From the NCBI GenBank assembly GCA_947069175.1, contig CAMTDV010000012.1, positions 41,200,341 through 41,264,340 on the forward strand: a stretch of 64,000 nucleotides of DNA. Direction: 5' to 3'. A program made the translations under genes and the position numbers. The stretch's first letter is position 1, and each line of letters begins with the position of its first letter. Shown here one piece after another: positions 58,783 to 64,000 of this stretch. The notes under the pieces were generated by a model. That model was not told the origin of the DNA and did not search any database. It saw only the letters and a program-made list of their open reading frames with translations. This stretch comes from Scalesia atractyloides. Lineage: Eukaryota; Streptophyta; Magnoliopsida; Asterales; Asteraceae.

Positions 58783-59207
58783 TGTTAGGTCCTAGAAGTG
58801 TGAGACTGAAGCATCAAATATACACAACGGTCTATGGTAGTTAACTGGGATTAATTGGGTTAATTTGTATTAGGTTGGACCTTTATAGGTCATTTGAGCA
58901 GGCAATAGGCCATGTGGGCTAGGCAAGCCCATGAGGGGCATGCCTTACCCTAGGTATATAAGATAAGCTTATTCATTTCTAGGGTGAGAGACTTTTGGGA
59001 TTTCTCTAGAGAGAGCCTCCATCTTGTACTAGACGGTTTTGCTTGTTCAAGTAATAGAATCGTGTGCAAGGTGTCAATGTTGATTCGTGTTGTTCTTCAT
59101 CTTTTCGGTTATCTTGAAGATCACCAAGTTTGGATTCCGCCCATCCTTGGATCCAAACTTGGTGATTGTGTGATATCGTTGATAGATCCGGATTATCGGG
59201 ACTTACA
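58783..59207 (+). repeat. Element E 3' LTR
   Basis: TGTTAGGTCCTAGAAG to GGGACTTACA. Lacks a 12-base duplication present in the 5' LTR (ataggcaagccc) and has a local duplication around ccttggatccaaacttgg. Confidence 0.9.
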
Positions 59208-59212
59208 ACAAC
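59208..59212. repeat. Target-site duplication ACAAC, right copy
   Basis: ACAAC directly after the E 3' LTR, identical to 53603-53607. It sits between two halves of one RT codon series. Confidence 0.9.
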
Positions 59213-59850
59213 GTTTCATACCAAGCTCGTGGAACTTGATGAAGACCATATAACGCCTTATTGAGAAGCCAAACCTTGTAAGGATGGATTGGATCTTAAA
59301 AACCAGGCGGTTGCTCAACATATACTTCTTCTTCAACCACACCATGAAGAAATGCACTTTTCACATCCATTTGATAAACTGTAAACTTCTTGTAGGACGC
59401 ATAAGCCAAGAAAATTCTTATAGCCTCAAGACGTGCTACCGATGCATAAACTTCATTATAATCAATACCTTCTACCTACTTAAAGCCCTGGACAACCAAT
59501 CTTGCTTTGTTTCTCACAACAACTCCTCGGTCATCCTTCTTGCACTTGTAAACGCATCTAGTATCAATCTTCTTGTAGTTGTCGGGCCTGTCAACCAATT
59601 TCCACATGCCCAACTTCTGAAACTACTGAAGTTCCTCTTGCATTGCTTCAACCCATGATTCTTCTTTCATTGCCTCCTTCCAAGATTTCGGTTTAACTTG
59701 GAAAACATAGCAGGCAAATGAACAGTCATTCTGTTCCCCATATTCTTTAATTGTTGTGTACAAACCAGCATTCTGGTTGTTCCTTAGCTGATTACGTGTC
59801 TGCACTCCACTCTAGACATCTCCTTTAATATTCTGCTGAGGATGAGTATC
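59213..59850 (-). pseudogene. Element G reverse transcriptase, N-terminal half
   Basis: From high to low: KPKSWKEAMKEESWVEAMQE (near 59690), QKLGMWKLVDR-type finger segment, KCKKDDRGVVVRNKARLVVQ region (about 59550-59480), and LLNKALYGLHQVPRAWYETL ending at 59213. The reading continues at 53602 after removal of E with one copy of ACAAC. Two or three stops are present. Confidence 0.85.
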
Positions 59851-61150
59851 ATGGATTCGAGTTTCAGGAACATCAGGAACTCGAGAATTTATACCCAAAT
59901 TGTTGATATTCAGATCAACAGCTAATTCGATGGCTGGAATCGACGAAAATGTAGAAGCATGACCTTCAGTCGTCACTTGATTTTGCACATTTGAAGTTAC
60001 ATCAGAAATTCTAGGAACAGGAGCAGAAGTAGCTTCATTTGCATTAGGGAACTCATCATCTTCTGACGAGACATTATAATCAGCAGCTTCAAATTCCTCA
60101 TTTTGAACAATATTATTAACCAAAGTAGACACTTGAGGGTTAACAATAATTGGTCGTACTAAAGACGAATCAATTGAAGTATCAGTTTCAAGTAACAATT
60201 GAGCTGTTGCAGACGCATCACTCAAAAGTTGGCAGATTGAAGAAGTCAAACAGTCTATCGTAGTCAAACATCCAAGGAGCACCCGGAGCTCTTAAAGATT
60301 CAGTGTATCTTTGAACCTTAACTTCACCCCATCCCTCAATTTATTTCGTTGACAAATTCCACACTCGAAAATTTGGAGTAGCAAATCCAAGAAAGAAACC
60401 TTCGATAGCCTTTGGACCGAATTTACCATGTAGATCAATCATAGTGCATGGAGCTCTAAAAGGTTCTAAGAAAGACACATCCAGTTTCCTTTTATGTGAC
60501 AATTCAAAAAAAATGTTTTCCATGCCTTTTCACCGTAAGAACTCTATTCATTGTATAGCACGCAGTAGCCACAGCCTCTCCCCAAAACTGAACAGGAAGT
60601 TCTGACTCTACTAACAAAGTTCTTGTAGTCTTGATAAGAGTTCTATTTTTCCTCTCAGCGACACCATTTTGTTGTCGAGTATAACGAGAACTGAATTCAT
60701 GTAAAATGCCCTTAGAAGTACAAACTCTTCCATAACATGGTTCTTGAATTCGATGCCATTGTCGCTTTTGATTCTCCTTATCTTCAAATTGTACAAATTT
60801 TCAAGTAGCATGAGGAGATTCTTGAGGATTTCGGGAACTTCACTCTTGTATGCCATAACATTCACCCATGAAAATCTTGAATAGTCATCAATAACAACTA
60901 AGCAATATGCATCGCCAAAGGTAGTCTTGTGTTTCATAGGTCCAAAAGGGTCCATATGAAGACGTCCCATAGGCATATTAACAGTGTTAATTTTCTTCAC
61001 AGGATGAGACTTCTTTGCTTGTCTTCCCTTTTGGCACGATACACAAACGTCTTGTATATGAAAATTCTTAACTGGTTCACCATTCACAAGATTATTTTTC
61101 ACCAAATAGTTCTTTTTCCTCAATTGAATGTATCCCATTCGTCTATGCCA
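59851..61150 (-). pseudogene. Element G integrase and linker
   Basis: The zinc motif ends CVSCQKGRQAKKSHP (near 61040). The core has HMDPFGPMKHKTTFGDAYCL, IDDYSRFSWVN and KSDNGIEFKNHVMEEFV (two catalytic Asp kept); the catalytic Glu region near 60660 is in a shifted frame. The C-terminal part at 60523-60341 includes FGPKAIEGFFLGFATPNFRV. A Ser/Asn/Val-rich linker fills 60282-59812. Confidence 0.83.
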
Positions 61151-61177
61151 AGAGATTGACTCCTTTTCAGTGGCTTT

Positions 61178-61620
61178 TTAGACAAAACATGTAACTTGTG
61201 TAGACGTAGTAATAGCTTGACTCATGTCAAGAAAATACAAGTCATTTGTTCTTGGAGCCGACAAGAGAATCCATTCTTTGTGAATCTTGAAACTAGGTTT
61301 CAGCACATAACAACCGGCATCATCAAAATGAACCGTGAACTTCTTGTCGCAAATTTGAGAAACACTCAGAAGATTGTGATCAATTTGACGAACATAATTG
61401 ATCTTGTCAAAACTAACAACACCATTGGAAATCATTCCTTCTCCAGTGATGTAACTGCCTTTATCTCTAGCAAAAGCAACATAGCCTACCCTAATACTTT
61501 TTACATCATAAAGGAGCCTCAAGTCGCCTGTCTTGTGCCGCGATGCTCCACTGTCAACAATCCAATAACTATTCACAGTTCCTCCAGGAACACCCTGCAC
61601 ATTGCATTACCAGATTAGTT
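61178..61620 (-). pseudogene. Element G protease and start of pre-integrase
   Basis: An open 140-codon stretch with SYWIVDSGASRHKTGDLRLL (DSG catalytic motif intact), GYVAFARDKGSYITGEGMIS and NYVRQIDHNLLSVSQICDKK. A stop near 61178 separates it from the integrase zinc motif. It looks the most intact protease of the window. Confidence 0.85.
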
Positions 61621-64000
61621 TGAGATGGGGACCCAAGCCTTAGTGGTCTTGGGTCGACTCTTATCATCAAGAAATGTGATTTCTATTTCTTGATGATTTG
61701 GAAACTTTGTGCCTCCCCTTGAAACATTTACCGGTTTTAGGTTTCTAAGATTGTTGGTGTTTACCAGATTGACTACTATTTACAGGTTTAGACACTTCTG
61801 GTTTTAACATTCTTGATGAACTTGGTTTCTTCTCTACAGCATCCGGTTTTAATGCCTTTTCAATTATCTTAACTTGTTTACGTCTTTGTTTTTCTTTTTG
61901 TTCCTTAACAATACGTTTGTCTTGTTTAGGTGACACAGATCGACGTTGGCAATTCTTTTCAGGAGGGACATGTTCAACAAACTTGGGTTTTGCTGAGTTG
62001 GTATAATTTTTGATTATATGGCCAAAATCCCCACATTTAAAACATGTTCTCCTTTCAACAAATTTAGAAGATGTCGTTTGATGACTCTATGTTGAGCTTG
62101 TAGGCCTAGAGGTACTTGGTCCATTTTCACACCCATTTGTGTGTTGTGATTGTTTTGACTATTACGTTTTAAAATCTTGCCTTGATTTACAAGATCAATA
62201 TTTGATATATTTTCAAAAGTCTCGATTTTATCAGTACTAGTTGAGACTACAAAGTTAATATTCTTCCCCATTTTCTTGTTGTGAGCTCTTTTAGCTTCAA
62301 CCTTTGGTTGTGACACCTTAGGTTTTTCAGCTTGCTTTTCTTGTTGTCTACTTTTAGAAGCGATTAATAGTTGTGATCTGATTGGATTCCTCTTTTCCAA
62401 AAATTTGGTTGTTGAATTTTCAAAAACTTGATCAATTAAAGTTGGATTGACAATTTTGATCGGAAAATCCTTGTTTGAGTAAATTTTCTCATCACCAATC
62501 AAAGTATACGACACATTATCATTTTTAAATGTAGAATCAATCCTCTTGACAGATTTGATAGGATCAACCTCTTGCTTTGTTTCAGATTGCACAACGGGAT
62601 TAGTAGGATCACATAAAATATGATTCTCAATTGGAATTTCTACCCCTTTCTTTTTATCAAGAGATTGGTCCTGATTGATCTCGTTTGACTAATCATCTGA
62701 TAAATCATCCTCTTTTGTTATAGGTGGACTTTGATCAATAACAGATGATGAGTTCTCCGTCTTTCTGAATTCATCTGAGGAATTGTCCAGTTTAAACCCT
62801 AACCCTGCTGCAAACTCTTCAGAATTAAGAGGTACAGATCGTTCAAAACGTGGCATTTCCTCCTCATCAGGCAATTTGGTATAATTGTGTTTCAATGGTT
62901 GTGGACACGATTTATAACCAATGCATTTCACATATCCTTTAAGTTTTTGAACGTCAATGATGTGATCAAGCACATATCGGGAGTTAGAGTAACTCTCCAA
63001 TTTAAGCTTAATTGCATCATGCTCGCATTTGGCAATGTCTAACTCCTTTTTCGTTTCTTCAAGGATACTAATGTAGTTATTAATACCAGTTTGCTTGTTC
63101 AAAACTGTTTTTGTTTACTCAGACACGCTTTTCTTAAGAGTCTCAATTACAGATTTAAATTCTTTTTCATTTCGAGTTAAATCCATGTTTGCCTCTTTGC
63201 ATTTTGACAGTTCAACTACTAAGCTTTGATTGTGACTGTTAATTTTTTCAAATTTATTTTTTAAGTTAGCACAATCATTGCATATCCTAGGAGAGTCGGA
63301 TTTTACCTCACTTGTTGAGCCTGCAACATTGGCATAAAAGCAGTATGATGAGAAAAGGATGCATTGTTGGCAAAGAGTTTATCCATTTCCTTTGATGCAA
63401 CTTCTGCTTTCTTAATCAACCTAGACTTTTGACTTTTCAGCTTCTCTGCTTCTTTTAGCAACTTATCGACCTCAGCATCAATCTTTTCCCTGACATCCGA
63501 ATCTAATCCATAACCACCCACATTTGAGCTTTCCTCGTCAGAACTCCATTATAACAGAACTATCATCATTATCAGAAGAGTCAATACTGTGAACATGTTT
63601 GATCTGATTGATTATCTTGGCATAACACCCAGTTCCTCCTTGATTCTCATTTCCCAACTGAACTGACCAATCACATCCTTCATCTGCTTGAACTACTAAC
63701 GCTCTGCTTGTGTTGTTTGAAGGCCCAGACTGGTTGGAGTTGTTTGGATTGTTAACAGCTACTATACTTTGTTCATTGTTAACTTGAGTTGTGTTGGATG
63801 AGCGTGATTGATTTCAGAAAGGGTTGTGATTTCCTTGCTTTCTAGGTCAAGTACATTCACGTTTGAAATGACCTTTTTCACCACAGTTGAAGCAAGTAAC
63901 AGCATCTTTATCAAACCCATACTTTGTATCTTTCTTGCTTCTAAACTTGTTCTTCCAGTTCTACTCATGTAGTCTTTCGCTCTTCTAACCGCACTAGTAA
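61621..64000 (-). pseudogene. Element G gag, C-terminal part (runs off window)
   Basis: First zinc knuckle CFNCGEKGHFKREC near 63895-63850 (all positions intact) just inside the edge. Coiled-coil pieces at 63521-63303 (KLLKEAEKLKSQKSRLIKKA) and 63102-62689, the latter holding the family motif variant PQPLKHNYTKLPDEEE. A Lys-rich region (62592-62060) and a second knuckle CFKCGDFGHIIKNY (last Cys is Tyr) near 62055-62015 follow, then a basic tail to protease. Confidence 0.8.

Larger units (their letters stand above)
53608..59207 (+). mobile_element. Element E: non-autonomous copia element nested in RT of G
   Basis: Two LTRs of about 425 bases (53608-54033, 58783-59207), similar apart from one 12-14 base indel each and scattered substitutions. 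5-bp target duplication ACAAC, perfect primer-binding site, polypurine tract CTAGGGGGAGAT. Inside: leader array, an unusual N-terminal segment, gag with coiled coil and knuckle, and only the first codons of protease. Integrase, RT and RNase H are absent; 57000-58770 is noncoding. Opposite in orientation to its host G. Confidence 0.9.
47457..64000 (-). mobile_element. Element G: Ty1/copia SIRE-like retrotransposon with ORF2, interrupted, 5' end off window
   Basis: From high to low: gag (from the window edge), protease, integrase, RT, RNase H (ends about 52635), noncoding spacer with word arrays, ORF2 (50411-48378), polypurine tract, 3' LTR (47457-48196). Element E (53608-59207) sits in RT and its removal leaves the RT frame continuous. 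The plan is the same as in element C. G is the best preserved large element here, yet the catalytic box is mutated and stops remain. Confidence 0.85.

Overview
This window looks like nuclear DNA from a flowering plant. The element types (SIRE/Maximus-like Ty1/copia, Tat and Athila Ty3/gypsy, Tekay-type chromovirus) and the gag sequence style suggest a composite (Asteraceae) genome; that placement is inference from remembered family style, not from a search. I see no convincing host gene, rRNA, tRNA gene, CRISPR array or bacterial-type operon. Almost everything that can be classified is decayed LTR retrotransposon, and nearly all coding stretches are broken by stops and frameshifts.

Layout. 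(1) 1-14461, minus: copia element A, from its 3' noncoding end at the window edge to its 5' LTR at 13984-14461. A Tat-type gypsy element (6276-12288, minus, target duplication GCCCT) interrupts its gag. (2) 14462-17529, plus: element B, a non-coding LTR element in partial tandem form (internal, LTR, internal, LTR), into which A inserted. (3) 17530-20520: no gene; the right part resembles a solo or truncated LTR. (4) 20521-22252, minus: tail of a Tekay-like chromovirus integrase with a probable 3' LTR. (5) 22770-43637, minus: copia element C with gag-pol, a long motif-rich noncoding spacer, a second ORF and two LTRs; an Athila-like element F (23091 to about 29986) splits its 3' LTR. (6) 43638-44485: remnant J (3' noncoding scrap, primer-binding site, LTR). 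(7) 44486-47311: unclassified LTR-like DNA; 47312-47456: possible gag scrap. (8) 47457-64000, minus: copia element G (3' LTR, ORF2, spacer, pol, gag, running off the right edge). A non-autonomous copia element E (53608-59207, plus, target duplication ACAAC) interrupts its reverse transcriptase.

How the parts relate. A, C, E and G share one plan: gag with two zinc knuckles around a coiled coil, a conserved motif near VPPPYNHNY, then protease, integrase, reverse transcriptase and RNase H. C and G add a pol-distal ORF2 with a shared domain, an acidic tract and a coiled coil. The autonomous elements have damaged catalytic motifs, so the region is a graveyard of nested insertions.

The most unusual signal is a set of short palindromic words, different for each element family, repeated only in noncoding compartments: TTCGTACGAA-type words in copia B, C and G (LTR, leader, and the spacer between pol and ORF2); CACGGCCCCGTG-type words in Athila F (LTR, leader, 3' noncoding); TTGCGC(N5)GCGCAA in the Tat LTR. 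A non-palindromic word, CATCTCGGAT, fills the leaders of A and E. A second candidate novelty is a possible captured host-gene domain (Nab2/ZC3H14- or PWI-like) at the start of the gag region of E.
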